A stretch of 64,000 nucleotides of DNA, taken from the NCBI GenBank assembly GCA_015065085.1, contig SVQW01000008.1, positions 39,675 through 103,674 of the forward strand, given 5' to 3'. The notes under the pieces were generated by a model that was given only the letters and a program-made list of their open reading frames with translations, ran no database searches and was not told the DNA's origin. Source of the stretch: Oscillospiraceae bacterium (GTDB lineage Bacteria; Bacillota; Clostridia; Oscillospirales; SIG627). Positions 9,601 through 17,854 of the stretch are shown in pieces (the first letter of the stretch is position 1; every line of letters starts with the position of its first letter). The translations under genes and the position numbers were made by a program.

Positions 9601-10817
9601 AGGTTGGCTTCAAATTCTGCAGGTGCGGTAAAAGAAACGGCTTTATCCTCTGTGGTTATAATTGCGCTGCTGTCATCATAATCCACAACACAGCCTTTGC
9701 CGCCTGTTCCGAAAGCGGTGTTGCCGATGGCTGTATTGAGTATATGTTGCTGTGCGTTGTTGCCCTTGAAGTTGTTGTAGGACATCATGTCGGGGAAAAG
9801 TGCAAGGTATTTTATATATCCGCTTCGTTGACCGTTCTGGCTTCGGCAGGGGTCGAGACGGAAGCGTGAAAGTGTTCCCGTCCAGGCGGATTCGTCGGGA
9901 GCATCGGTGAGCAGGTCAAAAAACAGCTCGCCCTCGTCCAGGGTGGGCATTGGGGAATGATAAAGATAAGGATTGCCTGTGTTTTTGTCCGACCAGTGGT
10001 AAAGCTGAAACCCACCGCTTTGTGTGTAGCCGCTGTATCCTACACTTACATAGGGGTAATTATCCAGCACAATGGGGTCGGAGGGATAGTGGTAGAAGAA
10101 CAAATCATCCGTTTTTCCGCTGTAAAGCATACCGTTGGTTGTTGCGGTGGCGGAGGCAGAGCTGTGGGGCGTCCACATGTCAAGGTCGCTTTGCTTTGTA
10201 AAATCCCATATTATGGGCTTGAGCTCGTTGACGTACGGCGACACCTTGTAAGGCTTTTGTGCGTTTACGGGGTGGGCTTCCTTGTATGCCTCAAAGGTTG
10301 CCTCGTCCTTGAAAAGACCTGCATATGCAATAAGATATTCACGTGCATTTTTAATTCTCATGGGGTCAAATCGGAAACGTGTGACCTTACCCGACCAGCT
10401 TGCCTTGGGATTGTTGCCGTTCTTGGTGTCGAAGGTGATGTACTGCACACCCTCGCCCTCACACAGAGTTCCCGAAAGATAAGGGTTTCCGGTAACGTTC
10501 TCTGTCCAGTGGTAGAACTGGAAGTTGCCGTCCGATTCGTCGCCCTCAATGGAAACGTTGGCGAAGGCGATTGCAAAAAAGCCGTAATCCTCCAGCATTA
10601 TTTCTTCTTTCGGGTAGTATGAAAAATTCATATTGTCCTCTGAGCCGGTGACATAAGTGCCCGAAGCGGTAAGAGTGGTGACGGCGGTAGAGGTGGGATG
10701 CCAGCTGTCATAAGTGTTTTTGTCGGAAAAATCCCACACAATAAAGTCGCTTGATGCGCTTACGCATAAAACGCACAAAAGTGTAACAACAAAAAATACA
10801 ATAGGGAGCTTTTTCAT
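6639..10817 (-). CDS. Secreted SLH-domain glycosidase-like surface protein, second paralog
   Basis: 1392 aa. The start at 10817 is set by a GGAGGAATT ribosome binding site and a signal peptide (MKKLPIVFFVV...CVSASS). It has the same layout as the protein at 1683-5405: binding-like beta modules, three SLH repeats (FTDTDNHWAQEYINF opens the first), a TIM-barrel domain with ITDEPG (Glu1078), and a beta tail. It is longer by 152 aa because the first module is present twice in tandem (IVWDFSDK about residue 22 and IIWDFTKQ about residue 200). The C-terminal halves of the two paralogs are very similar (shared LLPMYANAAQLK, CCIQTWGW). A typical SigA promoter lies upstream, and an AraC regulator is just upstream on the same strand. 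Substrate unknown. Confidence 0.8.
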   Translation of the reverse strand: MKKLPIVFFVVTLLCVLCVSASSDFIVWDFSDKNTYDSWHPTSTAVTTLTASGTYVTGSEDNMNFSYYPKEEIMLEDYGFFAIAFANVSIEGDESDGNFQFYHWTENVTGNPYLSGTLCEGEGVQYITFDTKNGNNPKASWSGKVTRFRFDPMRIKNAREYLIAYAGLFKDEATFEAYKEAHPVNAQKPYKVSPYVNELKPIIWDFTKQSDLDMWTPHSSASATATTNGMLYSGKTDDLFFYHYPSDPIVLDNYPYVSVGYSGYTQSGGFQLYHWSDKNTGNPYLYHSPMPTLDEGELFFDLLTDAPDESAWTGTLSRFRLDPCRSQNGQRSGYIKYLALFPDMMSYNNFKGNNAQQHILNTAIGNTAFGTGGKGCVVDYDDSSAIITTEDKAVSFTAPAEFEANLYPYMKIRLKNTTDADTMTMRFASDGSQHQLSFPTNTAFEISSGDTDFKEYIIDVRAANMASVDTETIQLSSSMWVGYITKLQFSFDVKTDAPQTMYIDYIAFCESLSEAQSFTPPAGSDVEQPKINTGAKAPVWVFDTEEKIYSTDISGIFLSSVGNMMHITPSTSDPIMVLPIEPELYFDTAEFPYFAYRHSTVSTVSTAGLFYTTSTLTSLSDESYSPFKIKNDGTWQNIIVNLGDTNLYPKDNWHGICDYVRIDPINGTDLDADIYIDRMGFFRTQSEAYQFLSQGRSEPDLTKGAVFIDKMYKVTVPEGNLFKGFDEFDFAPVSTVPEGEGTIPVVLKTDKNGNTSPVPMSYVSKYNYTTYIATDPATYTLGYNTKAFTDTDNHWAQEYINFVSAHEILNGTSQNEFSPDMPITRAMFVTALGRMHGVDTPEYTDGSSYTDIASDIYYAPYVRWAEENGLLNCLGTVEFQPEKAITRLEIAHIITDYISAFGYNITAYDDITEFTDISSVDEKDISAVGFTQSLGIFAGVNDTEFDPCGILTRAEAAAVAQKTVKAVLGVNTATTQYAPEYFSRDRIRIGAWGFSSVFGNKKGMTLLRDLGVDLIVSGGATSGTNTKEPTFNYADKYGIELFVTDFPTRKNLTEYDFGKHVASYSEHPSFSGHYITDEPGSDDFGWLGELAKMYNEQMPDKIPFVNLLPMYANAAQLKFGAGAAAIEYYDPDPDRYRKHCQMWFENFDVDYICTDIYPLNGTTGIENRSTWWTYKDYCESINQIATVARENNAEFWCCIQTWGWAEGKRTPTEGEYRWQCYTMLSYGCTGILLWSLTTQNRERPSIFNIYTKDITQPVYNDCKTVMWEMRRLSDTFIQYKNLGAFTLNCTDATPWLKMSGEYKDFDILSETVSDQPLLIGCFEKKEGTGHAFTVVNMTDLKDNTPATLKFKTASSVTVTLYTKNEPVILTPDASGYYTVNLQSTDGVFVTLG

Positions 10818-10860
10818 AATTCCTCCGAAAAAAGTATTTAGAAAGCAAAACAATATATAA

Positions 10861-10889
10861 ATTATATACTAAAAAATGTATAAAGTCAA
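10861..10889 (-). promoter_or_regulatory. Promoter of SLH glycosidase / TIR unit
   Basis: On the minus strand, TTGACT (10889-10884), a 17-bp spacer and TATAAT (10866-10861), 44 bases before the ATG. Confidence 0.8.
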
Positions 10890-10892
10890 CAG

Positions 10893-11732
10893 CTATTTTT
10901 GTTTTATGACACGGACACTGTTGAAGTATTTTCTGTAATTGGCGGGGGAAAAGGTGTAAAAGCTTTTAAACTGCTTGGAAAAACCGCAAAGGTCGCTTTC
11001 ACCGATACGCGCCATTATTTCACTGACGTTAAGGTCGGTTTCCTCAAGATACCGTTTGGCGGTTTCCATTTTTTTGAGCTTGATGTATTTTGCGGGAGTA
11101 TGCCCCGTTTTTTGCTTGAAAAAGCGTATGAAATGGTTGGGGTGGAGATGAAATTCGGCGGAAAGTCTGCCCAACGTGAGCCGGTCGGAAAGGTTGTCGT
11201 TTATGTACCTGAGAATTTTATCTATTCGTGTATCGCTGTCGCTTTTGACCGATATATCACGTGCATCCGCCAGAGCTATATATTCCGAAATCAGCTCCAG
11301 CAGTAACGCTTTCACCCTTATGCGGTCAACGAGGTTTTTGCTGTTGCACAGCCCTGCAAAGCTTTCAAAAAGCTGCCACGCACGGCTTTGCGGCGGTATC
11401 TGCACGCGATACGGCAAGCCCGACATACTAAAAAGCTGAGAGCTTGGGTATAAGTCGAAATGTATATAGTAAAGTGAATATTTGCCCTCGTCAAGATTGC
11501 GGTATGAATGCAAAACATTGGCGGGCATAACAAACCAGTCCCCCCGCTCGCCTATGAAATGCTGAGAGCCGATGGTTATTTCGCATTTTCCGCCTGTGAC
11601 GCAGTAAAACTTGTTCTGGTCGAAGGTTCTGTTGGGCAGTACCCACTCAGAGTCTTCAGGGAGAATGTAGTGCCCTCCCATATTGCATACCGCGTTGAAG
11701 TTTGAAAAATATATATCCTGAAGATGATTCAT
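10893..11732 (-). CDS. AraC-family transcriptional regulator
   Basis: 279 aa. The N-terminal half (about 20-150) is a cupin-like sensor domain (GGKCEITIGSQHFIGERGDWFVMPANVLHSY type). The C-terminal 100 residues contain two helix-turn-helix motifs of the AraC/XylS type, ending FSKQFKSFYTFSPANYRKYF. Such proteins usually activate sugar-utilisation genes. It lies directly upstream of the SLH glycosidase on the same strand and divergent from the creatininase-family gene, so either could be its target. The start has GGAGCAGGTT upstream (CATAACCTGCTCC on the + strand). Confidence 0.9.
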   Translation of the reverse strand: MNHLQDIYFSNFNAVCNMGGHYILPEDSEWVLPNRTFDQNKFYCVTGGKCEITIGSQHFIGERGDWFVMPANVLHSYRNLDEGKYSLYYIHFDLYPSSQLFSMSGLPYRVQIPPQSRAWQLFESFAGLCNSKNLVDRIRVKALLLELISEYIALADARDISVKSDSDTRIDKILRYINDNLSDRLTLGRLSAEFHLHPNHFIRFFKQKTGHTPAKYIKLKKMETAKRYLEETDLNVSEIMARIGESDLCGFSKQFKSFYTFSPANYRKYFNSVRVIKQK

Positions 11733-11844
11733 AACCTGCTCCTTATGCTAATTTTTAACAAGTTTTAAGTGTCGGTTGACATTTACAAAAGCTTGAAGTT
11801 TATATATAATATAGTTACTTACAATTAAGTTAAAGGAGAATACT

Positions 11845-12600
11845 ATGGCTTCGATACATATGGCGACATCCTACCCCAAGGAGGTCATGAAAGCAAGAGA
11901 AGAGCATTGGCCTGTGCTTATTCCGGTGGGAAATATTGAATATCATTCAGACCATTGCCCCTACGGTACGGATGCACTGGTGGCACAGGGTATTGCCGAG
12001 GAAGTGGGCAAAAAAATGGACTGCATGATAATGCCTGCGATATGGTACGGTTGCTCCAGCTATGCGGTGGGCGGACCGGAAACCGGCACTCTCAATACCC
12101 ATCCGGATGTTCTGGAGGATTACGTTTACGGCATATTGAAATCCCTGCTCCGTGCAGGCTTTAACCGAAATATATGCCTGATAATTGCACATCAGACCGA
12201 GGAATTTCTGCCTCAGACGCTCGCCTGCATGAAGGCGGCGAAAAAGCTGACCTTTGAATACCTTGAAGAAACCCGCGGACAGGGCTGGTGGGGTGATAAT
12301 AAAAACGCAGGCTTTTACGACAATCTTGAATCTCCTCAGGACAACCCGTGGAACTGGATAAGAGTATTCAACGGTTGCCGTTTTCCCGATTCCTATCCTT
12401 CCGATCACGGCGGAAAATATGAGTGCGGTAAGCTTGAGGTGCTGTACCCCGGCTCCATAAAGCTGGACAGACTAACCGAGGACAGCGCATGGTTTTCACG
12501 CAATGCGCCCGAAATGGATCTGGAGCACTCCAAAAAAACAATTGAGCATGTTGTAAATTCCATTATTGAAGCTATCAAAACGGGTAAGAAGTGCTACTAA
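11845..12600 (+). CDS. Creatininase-family amidohydrolase
   Basis: 251 aa, the usual length for creatinine amidohydrolase/FAPy-hydrolase-type proteins. PVGNIEYHSDHCPYGTDAL fits the family motif P-x-G-x2-E-x-H-x2-H-x3-x2-TD that holds metal ligands (Glu, His, Asp). DHGGKYECGKLE near residue 195 matches the second ligand region (usually HAGExET). The central GHGGN motif is replaced by IAHQTEE, so this is not a standard creatininase. Preceded by AAAGGAGAA. A TTGACA (11776) with a TATA-rich region around 11801-11810 may be its promoter, with a longer than usual spacer. Substrate unknown; the setting of carbohydrate genes suggests an amide or lactone of a sugar derivative (inference). Confidence 0.8.
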   Translation: MASIHMATSYPKEVMKAREEHWPVLIPVGNIEYHSDHCPYGTDALVAQGIAEEVGKKMDCMIMPAIWYGCSSYAVGGPETGTLNTHPDVLEDYVYGILKSLLRAGFNRNICLIIAHQTEEFLPQTLACMKAAKKLTFEYLEETRGQGWWGDNKNAGFYDNLESPQDNPWNWIRVFNGCRFPDSYPSDHGGKYECGKLEVLYPGSIKLDRLTEDSAWFSRNAPEMDLEHSKKTIEHVVNSIIEAIKTGKKCY

Positions 12601-12632
12601 AAACATTATATAATAAAAACACGAAATATTCA

Positions 12633-12911
12633 AGAGCGCACCGATATTTTCGGGGCGACAATCGTGTTGATATTTTATCGACACGATTAAAGTCTTTCGA
12701 AAAGGCGATGATATTTTGCCGATTTAAGCCCGTCGGCGTACAAAGGTACGATAGGGCTTGAAGCGGCAAAAAGCGACAAACAGCAGGTGATATTCGATGT
12801 ATCACCTGCTGTTAAATTGTATTTTTTACTTAATTTCTGCCTTTTTTAATAAATAATTCCCGTCGCGGTAGCGCGGCTTTCTCGACAGACAGAGCGCACC
12901 GATATTTTCGG
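12633..12911. repeat. Hairpin cluster bounded by a 21-bp direct repeat
   Basis: The 323-base gap between the two convergent genes here holds no gene. An identical 21-base sequence beginning AGAGCGCACCGATATT occurs at 12633-12653 and 12891-12911. Between the copies are hairpins whose loops contain GATATT: one with ATCGTGT/ACACGAT arms near 12661-12689, one near 12710, and a perfect 14-bp stem 12779-12792/12800-12813. Positions 12742-12763 are the reverse complement of 22171-22192. Confidence 0.7.
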
Positions 12912-12925
12912 TGCGCTCTGTTTTT
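12890..12925 (+). terminator. Terminator between convergent genes
   Basis: 13-bp stem 12890-12902/12908-12920 with loop TATTT, followed by TTTTTATT. The T-tail favours the + strand (creatininase gene). Confidence 0.75.
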
Positions 12926-15047
12926 ATTCAAATTCCTTTATGAGTCCGTTGGACTTTCTGAATTTGGGAAGAATTACATTCAGCTCGTGGTCAAGCTGGC
13001 GGAGCTTCCACCTGAGCCCCTTTTCGTCGGTGGTGTACTCCATGCTGGGCTCCCAGCCCAGACGTGAATCAAACTGCACAAGAGGAATTGTTTCATTAAC
13101 ATTTTCTCTTTCTTCAAGTAAAAGCTTCTCCACCTCGTCAATAAGCTCGGCACCTTTTTGGTGAGTGCCCGCAATGCTTATCTGTTGCTTTAGCAGATAG
13201 TGCTTCTTCACGTTTATGGTGGTCAGTACGCAGTGATAGATAAACTTTGCAAGATTTAAAAGCTTTATGTGTGCAGGAGTGGGACTCTCGCAGGCTTCCA
13301 GTATGTCAATGCCTTCTTTCATGCAGTCGCGCATGATATATGCCTCGTTTATTTCGTCGTGAATACGCACACCCGGCAGAGAGTTGCGTCCCAGCACCTC
13401 GGGGGTGTAAACGGGGAAGTAAATGCCGTTTCCGAACATGGCTTGATTGCGGTTGGGCTGTCTTCCGCCCTCGGGCAGGCTTGCCGGCATACCGTTTACC
13501 TCCTCCAGCCACAACGGATACGCGGGACCGATGCGGTAAGCGCCGTACTGGTCCTCGTTGGTGGGAATGTAGTGGGTGATAGCCTCGTCAAAGCATTTGA
13601 GAGCTTCACTTACTTTGTCGGCATTGTGGGCATGGTCGCGCTTTATAAGCTTTTCAAGGTGCTCCGTAAGAGAGCCTGCACCCGTGAAGAAAGCATATTT
13701 TTCAAGCTCGGTGATAAAGGAAGGATGGAAAGCGTAGTGGATGGTTTCGCGCACTCCGCACAAATTCCATTCTCTGTATGCCTTTTGCATACCCTCGTAA
13801 CGCTTTATCCACTGACCCGGCATGGGCTCGTAAGGGATAACCCCGAAGTCCCAGGTACGTCCTGCGGTCTGGGAGTTGGTGTGAAGCTTGACACCGCGGC
13901 GCTTGGCGGCAAGGGCCTCGCTTACAAACGGCTTGCCGGGGCCTGCAAAGCTTAAAGAGTAGTCAACAATATCCTCAACGCTGTTTCCGATTTTCCTCTG
14001 GTGGAACATATCCCAGGTGGAGCATATGGCGACACCCTCGGGAAGATTTTCTACAAGCTTTACCCTGTCCTTATCATCACCGAAGCCCCAGTTGTAGGTG
14101 GAGAAAATAAGCTGTGCCCCGGGATTGAATTTGTGGATGGCATTCTGAATCATTTCCACCCATCGCGGATAATCCTCGCAGGGAAACCATCCCGGTGAGG
14201 TTTTGCCGGTGGGGATGTTGTCCTCAAAATTTTTCATGTAGGGGCTTTTTCCCACTCTTGGGTCCCGGCTGGGAAAGTTTGTGGCTTCGCCCACAAGGGT
14301 TATGTATTTTATTCTGGGTGCGGCTTCAAAAAAATCACCGTACATTTTTTCGTAGTATTCCTTTGCTCCCTCGTCATCGGGATGGCGGTCGTGCAGGGCA
14401 TAGTTACCCACCGATACGTCTAAGCCGTATTTTGCGGCACGTTGACTGAGAAGATTAAGATCGTAAAAATCTCCTCTTTTGGTAGTATGTGCATCCTTCA
14501 TCCACATATCTATGGTGTCAAAGCCCATATGCGCTATAATTGACAGCGCCGCGTCGTGATATTCAAACATACCAAAGGGGCTTTGGCAGGTTCTGGGGCT
14601 GAACATAGCCTTGCGCGCCGTTGTTCCGTGGGTCAGGAAGGGTGCACGGCGGATATTCATCATGTCCTCCATATAGTAAAGCCCCTGCGCTACACCGCGT
14701 ACGTCATACCCCTCCAGCGTTATGCCGTCAGCCGTTACGGTGATACGGTAGCCCATGTAGCCCGAGGCATCGCCCAGGTCGCTGTTCAGAGATATTTTCA
14801 AATCGGCATCCTTTGACCGTGTAACCCCCGCGCCAATACCCATGGAGGTGAAAAGATAGTCCTCAAAGTCGCGTACCGCCGTCATTATGACGCTGTCGCT
14901 GTCGCTTGCCAGAGCTTTTTCGCAAACGTGGATTTTAATGCCTTCAAAAAGCTCGAACTCGTTTTTGTCGGGCTTTAACGAAAGGTCGCGTCTGTCCCTT
15001 TGGTGTATTTGCAAAAGGTCGGTTTTGAACTGATAGTTCTTCTCCAT
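12924..15047 (-). CDS. GH20-like glycoside hydrolase
   Basis: 707 aa, no signal peptide, so probably cytoplasmic. Residues about 25-130 look like the alpha/beta N-terminal domain shared by GH20 hexosaminidases and alpha-glucuronidases (DLKISLNSDLGDASGYMGYRI, GITLEGYDVRGVAQGLYYMEDM). It is followed by a TIM-barrel-like region (MGFDTIDMWMKD..., YITLVGEATNFPSRD) and a helical C-terminal region of about 200 residues. A candidate acid pair of the HisAsp-Glu GH20 type (DE) is not obvious, so the family placement is tentative and the substrate is open. GGGGGT precedes the ATG. It has its own promoter and is separated from the DUF4091 operon by a terminator. Confidence 0.65.
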   Translation of the reverse strand: MEKNYQFKTDLLQIHQRDRRDLSLKPDKNEFELFEGIKIHVCEKALASDSDSVIMTAVRDFEDYLFTSMGIGAGVTRSKDADLKISLNSDLGDASGYMGYRITVTADGITLEGYDVRGVAQGLYYMEDMMNIRRAPFLTHGTTARKAMFSPRTCQSPFGMFEYHDAALSIIAHMGFDTIDMWMKDAHTTKRGDFYDLNLLSQRAAKYGLDVSVGNYALHDRHPDDEGAKEYYEKMYGDFFEAAPRIKYITLVGEATNFPSRDPRVGKSPYMKNFEDNIPTGKTSPGWFPCEDYPRWVEMIQNAIHKFNPGAQLIFSTYNWGFGDDKDRVKLVENLPEGVAICSTWDMFHQRKIGNSVEDIVDYSLSFAGPGKPFVSEALAAKRRGVKLHTNSQTAGRTWDFGVIPYEPMPGQWIKRYEGMQKAYREWNLCGVRETIHYAFHPSFITELEKYAFFTGAGSLTEHLEKLIKRDHAHNADKVSEALKCFDEAITHYIPTNEDQYGAYRIGPAYPLWLEEVNGMPASLPEGGRQPNRNQAMFGNGIYFPVYTPEVLGRNSLPGVRIHDEINEAYIMRDCMKEGIDILEACESPTPAHIKLLNLAKFIYHCVLTTINVKKHYLLKQQISIAGTHQKGAELIDEVEKLLLEERENVNETIPLVQFDSRLGWEPSMEYTTDEKGLRWKLRQLDHELNVILPKFRKSNGLIKEFE

Positions 15048-15078
15048 AATTTACCCCCGGAATAGTTTTGTTGATATG

Positions 15079-15107
15079 ATTATACATGACGTGCACTCAA
15101 AAGTAAA
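15079..15107 (-). promoter_or_regulatory. Promoter of GH20-like gene
   Basis: Minus strand: TTTACT (15107-15102), 17-bp spacer, TATAAT (15084-15079), 31 bases before the ATG. Confidence 0.65.
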
Positions 15108-15154
15108 TGCAAATTTTCAACGAAAAATTGTCAAAAACAAGCGTGATTATTTGA

Positions 15155-15264
15155 AATTCGCAATTCGCCATTGCGGTTATCTCTGAATAACAAGCCTACT
15201 GCTTATAATAATTAAAACCTGAAACGGATTTTTCCGTTTCAGGTTTTTTCCTTAATTGCGAATT
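15155..15264. repeat. AATTCGCAATT elements flanking a terminator
   Basis: AATTCGCAATT at 15155-15165 and its inverse AATTGCGAATT at 15254-15264; a third copy (AATTGCGAATT) is at 19565-19575. The copies at 15254 and 19565 lie exactly six bases after a minus-strand stop codon and just before a terminator hairpin. Confidence 0.6.
15214..15247 (-). terminator. Terminator of the DUF4091 operon
   Basis: 15-bp stem 15214-15228/15233-15247 with a TTTT loop and a T-run on either strand; it lies after the minus-strand gene ending at 15271. Confidence 0.85.
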
Positions 15265-15270
15265 GCTGAT

Positions 15271-16917
15271 TTATTTCTTAAGTGCCTTTTTTATTTCAAG
15301 GTTGATTTTTTCGCGCAGATTGAGAATGTAGGAGGCTTCAAGAGGATATTCGGTGAAGGTAACGGGCTTTGCGGCATCCTCATCAATGAGATTGAGTACA
15401 AACTCACGGCTTGTAAGGCTTTCAAGCAGCTTCATTGCTCTTAAGTCCTGCAATGCCTCGGCAAACACAACAACACGGATGGAATCCAGTGCAGTGCCGT
15501 CGATGGCAGGATATACCTTGAAGGGGTCGCCGGCGGTAAATGCACCGTCGCAGTCGTTTACAAGGTAAGGGTTGATGGGGTACTGGGAAAGCTGTGAATA
15601 GTAGAAGTTGAAGCCCCACTGTAAAAATCCTGCAATGTCGAACTTGTAGAACTGGGTTGCGATTATTCTGTTACGTGCGGAGGGCATGGAGATAAACTGG
15701 TTGGAAACACGTCTTGTCTGGCTGCAGCAGTAGTAGGTCCACAGACCCGGAATTTTTGCTTCCAGGAAGGGTATCATGCGGTCGTTGCACACAACGGGGG
15801 TGGTAACAGCGCCTTTTTTGTAGAACTCGAAGTCGCTGAGAGCGTCCATGATAATATAGTCCTTGAGAATGGACTGAACTATGCGGCGGCAAGCCTTGTA
15901 GGTCTTGAGCGCGTCATCGCCCTTGGGCTCGTCGGAGATGTGGAAAATGCACTGCTTGTCAACGCCAAGCGCCTTGAGATGGTGAACCAGAGCCGTCATA
16001 AAGGAGCGCAGGAAGCGCTTGTATTCGGGACCGGTAGAGCAGGTGTCCCAGCCGAAAATCTGCTTGTACTCGCCGTCTACCGTTGCCATAACCTTGGGTG
16101 CGGCTTTGGCGCCCCACTGAGAGAACAGGTGGGCGATTTCAAAATATTTTATGCCGTGCTTAAGACACAAATTAACCCATCTGTCCAGCTTCTTGAAGCC
16201 GTAGCGGTATTTTCCGTCCTTAAGAGTAATGTCCACCAGCTGAACGGTGGGTCTTTCCTGACCGACAGCCGTGTCCAGCTCGGGGGTGATAACGGGGGTG
16301 AGAATCATGTTCATACCGTTCTTGACATAGCTCTTCACGAAGTTTTCGAGAATTTCCCAGTGATATTCGCTGAACACCTCGGTGTTGTAGTAGGTTGCGA
16401 GACAGTCAAAGTGGAACCAGTTGGTAACCATTATATCCTGCTCGGGGAGCTGTGCGTCAATAATTTCAAGCTCAAAATCCGCACTGCCCATGGCAACGTT
16501 TTTGTTGGCATTGAGCATGCGTGCCTTGATGTAGTGCTTGCCCGCGGGAGCATTTTCAACCGTCAGCCAGAAGGTTTCGGTGTTGCCGGTGGTAACGTAG
16601 AAGAACTTTTCGGTGTTGAAGGGCTCCAGCACGTCGGGGAACATTCCGGGCTTGTCTCTGAGGTAGTTTTCGTCGGCATCCATAACGGGGGTGCTTACGG
16701 GCACGTGACGGACACGGCGGACGGATATGTATTCCTTGATGTCGGATTCAATGTCAAAATAAGTAGTGCATCTTACGGCAGGCTGATTGGTGTAAATCGC
16801 TACCTGGCATGAGAAGCTTTCGCCTTTAAGTGCAGTGGCTTTGGTGGTTTCGGGAGTTGAAGATAAGCCTCCGTCCATAAAGGCTTTTTCGAGGGATGAT
16901 AAAAACTTTACTAACAT
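15271..16917 (-). CDS. DUF4091 / GH123-like glycoside hydrolase
   Basis: 548 aa. An N-terminal beta-sandwich (about 1-155) precedes a TIM barrel (about 160-480) characteristic of the DUF4091 / GH123-related group. HISDEP contains the adjacent Asp-Glu pair that GH123 N-acetylgalactosaminidases use for substrate-assisted catalysis; conserved aromatics (WGFNFYYS, WTYYCCSQ) fit a sugar-binding cleft. It has no signal peptide. It is the last gene of a minus-strand operon with the PHP and membrane-protein genes; the spacing to the PHP gene is 16 bases. AGGAAAAAAC precedes the start. Action on an N-acetylated sugar is inference from the family. Confidence 0.8.
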   Translation of the reverse strand: MLVKFLSSLEKAFMDGGLSSTPETTKATALKGESFSCQVAIYTNQPAVRCTTYFDIESDIKEYISVRRVRHVPVSTPVMDADENYLRDKPGMFPDVLEPFNTEKFFYVTTGNTETFWLTVENAPAGKHYIKARMLNANKNVAMGSADFELEIIDAQLPEQDIMVTNWFHFDCLATYYNTEVFSEYHWEILENFVKSYVKNGMNMILTPVITPELDTAVGQERPTVQLVDITLKDGKYRYGFKKLDRWVNLCLKHGIKYFEIAHLFSQWGAKAAPKVMATVDGEYKQIFGWDTCSTGPEYKRFLRSFMTALVHHLKALGVDKQCIFHISDEPKGDDALKTYKACRRIVQSILKDYIIMDALSDFEFYKKGAVTTPVVCNDRMIPFLEAKIPGLWTYYCCSQTRRVSNQFISMPSARNRIIATQFYKFDIAGFLQWGFNFYYSQLSQYPINPYLVNDCDGAFTAGDPFKVYPAIDGTALDSIRVVVFAEALQDLRAMKLLESLTSREFVLNLIDEDAAKPVTFTEYPLEASYILNLREKINLEIKKALKK

Positions 16918-16933
16918 GTGTTTTTTCCTTTCT

Positions 16934-17854
16934 TTATTTGGTTTCGTTTATAAGATTTGCGCTTATATATTGGCTCCACGCTTTATTGCCGTTTTTGTCG
17001 ATTATTTCAACTCTTACATGGGTGTCGTTTTTGTGAGGAGTGTACACGGCACCGTTCAGAGGCTTTTCGTCGGCAAAGTGCCAGCGCAGGCTCTTTTCGT
17101 AATCGGTGAAGAAGCAGTCGGAAATAAAATATATTTTTCCCGCGTCACTGCATTCAACGTGCAATTCGCCGTTTTCGGCATACAGCGATTTTATGCGGGG
17201 ACCGCAGGTGGCATACATGCTTCCCGCCTTCAGAGCATTAAGCACGCAGTCGTTTTCAAGCTTTTCGCATACCGCTATTGTGGCTGTTCCGGCAAAATCC
17301 TCCTCGTAATAGTGGACATCGTCGTTGGCAACCATCAGCTTTGGAACACCGCGTGACATCAGCTTGTCCAGCTGTTGAGAGGAATCGCCCCTCTGATGGC
17401 GAACCTGGGAAACCCAGTTCATGACCTCTATTGCATCGTAATTTTCCAGCGGGTAGAGCTCCTCTGCCTGAATAAGGCTCCAGGCGGGATGCGCCGCGAT
17501 TACAAAACCGCCTGCGGCTTTGAGCGCATCAATAAGCTGCTGAGGTGTTGCGGGACGTTGTGCGGCAACGTATTTTTCGGTATCCATGCCCACGCCCACT
17601 ATGTGGTAAGCGGCACGGTTGAGGGGTTCCATTATGTTGCAGTCGGTCTCCACACCCGAAAGGATAAGAACACCGTCCCGAATTTCGGAATAAGTGAGCT
17701 TGTTGTGCTCGGTAAAAGCAAGGAAATTATATCCCTGCGCTTTGTACTTTTCAAACGACTCCTGCTGAGTGAGTCTGCCGTCTGAAGTTTTCGTGTGAAT
17801 GTGAAGCTGACCCTTGAACTGCGAAAGAGCAGGGTCAATAAGGTATTTTTTCAA
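16934..17854 (-). CDS. PHP-domain metal-dependent phosphoesterase-like protein
   Basis: 306 aa. QLHIHTKTSDG is PHP motif 1 (HxH), TEHN motif 2, GVETDC contributes the Glu ligand, and AAHPAW plus VANDDVHY fit motifs 3 and 4. These ligate two or three metal ions in histidinol-phosphatase-like and polymerase-associated PHP domains. Length and lack of extra domains fit a stand-alone small-molecule phosphoesterase. The start is TTG at 17854, overlapping the stop of the upstream membrane-protein gene, with GGGGGC upstream; translational coupling is likely. Substrate unknown. Confidence 0.8.
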   Translation of the reverse strand: MKKYLIDPALSQFKGQLHIHTKTSDGRLTQQESFEKYKAQGYNFLAFTEHNKLTYSEIRDGVLILSGVETDCNIMEPLNRAAYHIVGVGMDTEKYVAAQRPATPQQLIDALKAAGGFVIAAHPAWSLIQAEELYPLENYDAIEVMNWVSQVRHQRGDSSQQLDKLMSRGVPKLMVANDDVHYYEEDFAGTATIAVCEKLENDCVLNALKAGSMYATCGPRIKSLYAENGELHVECSDAGKIYFISDCFFTDYEKSLRWHFADEKPLNGAVYTPHKNDTHVRVEIIDKNGNKAWSQYISANLINETK

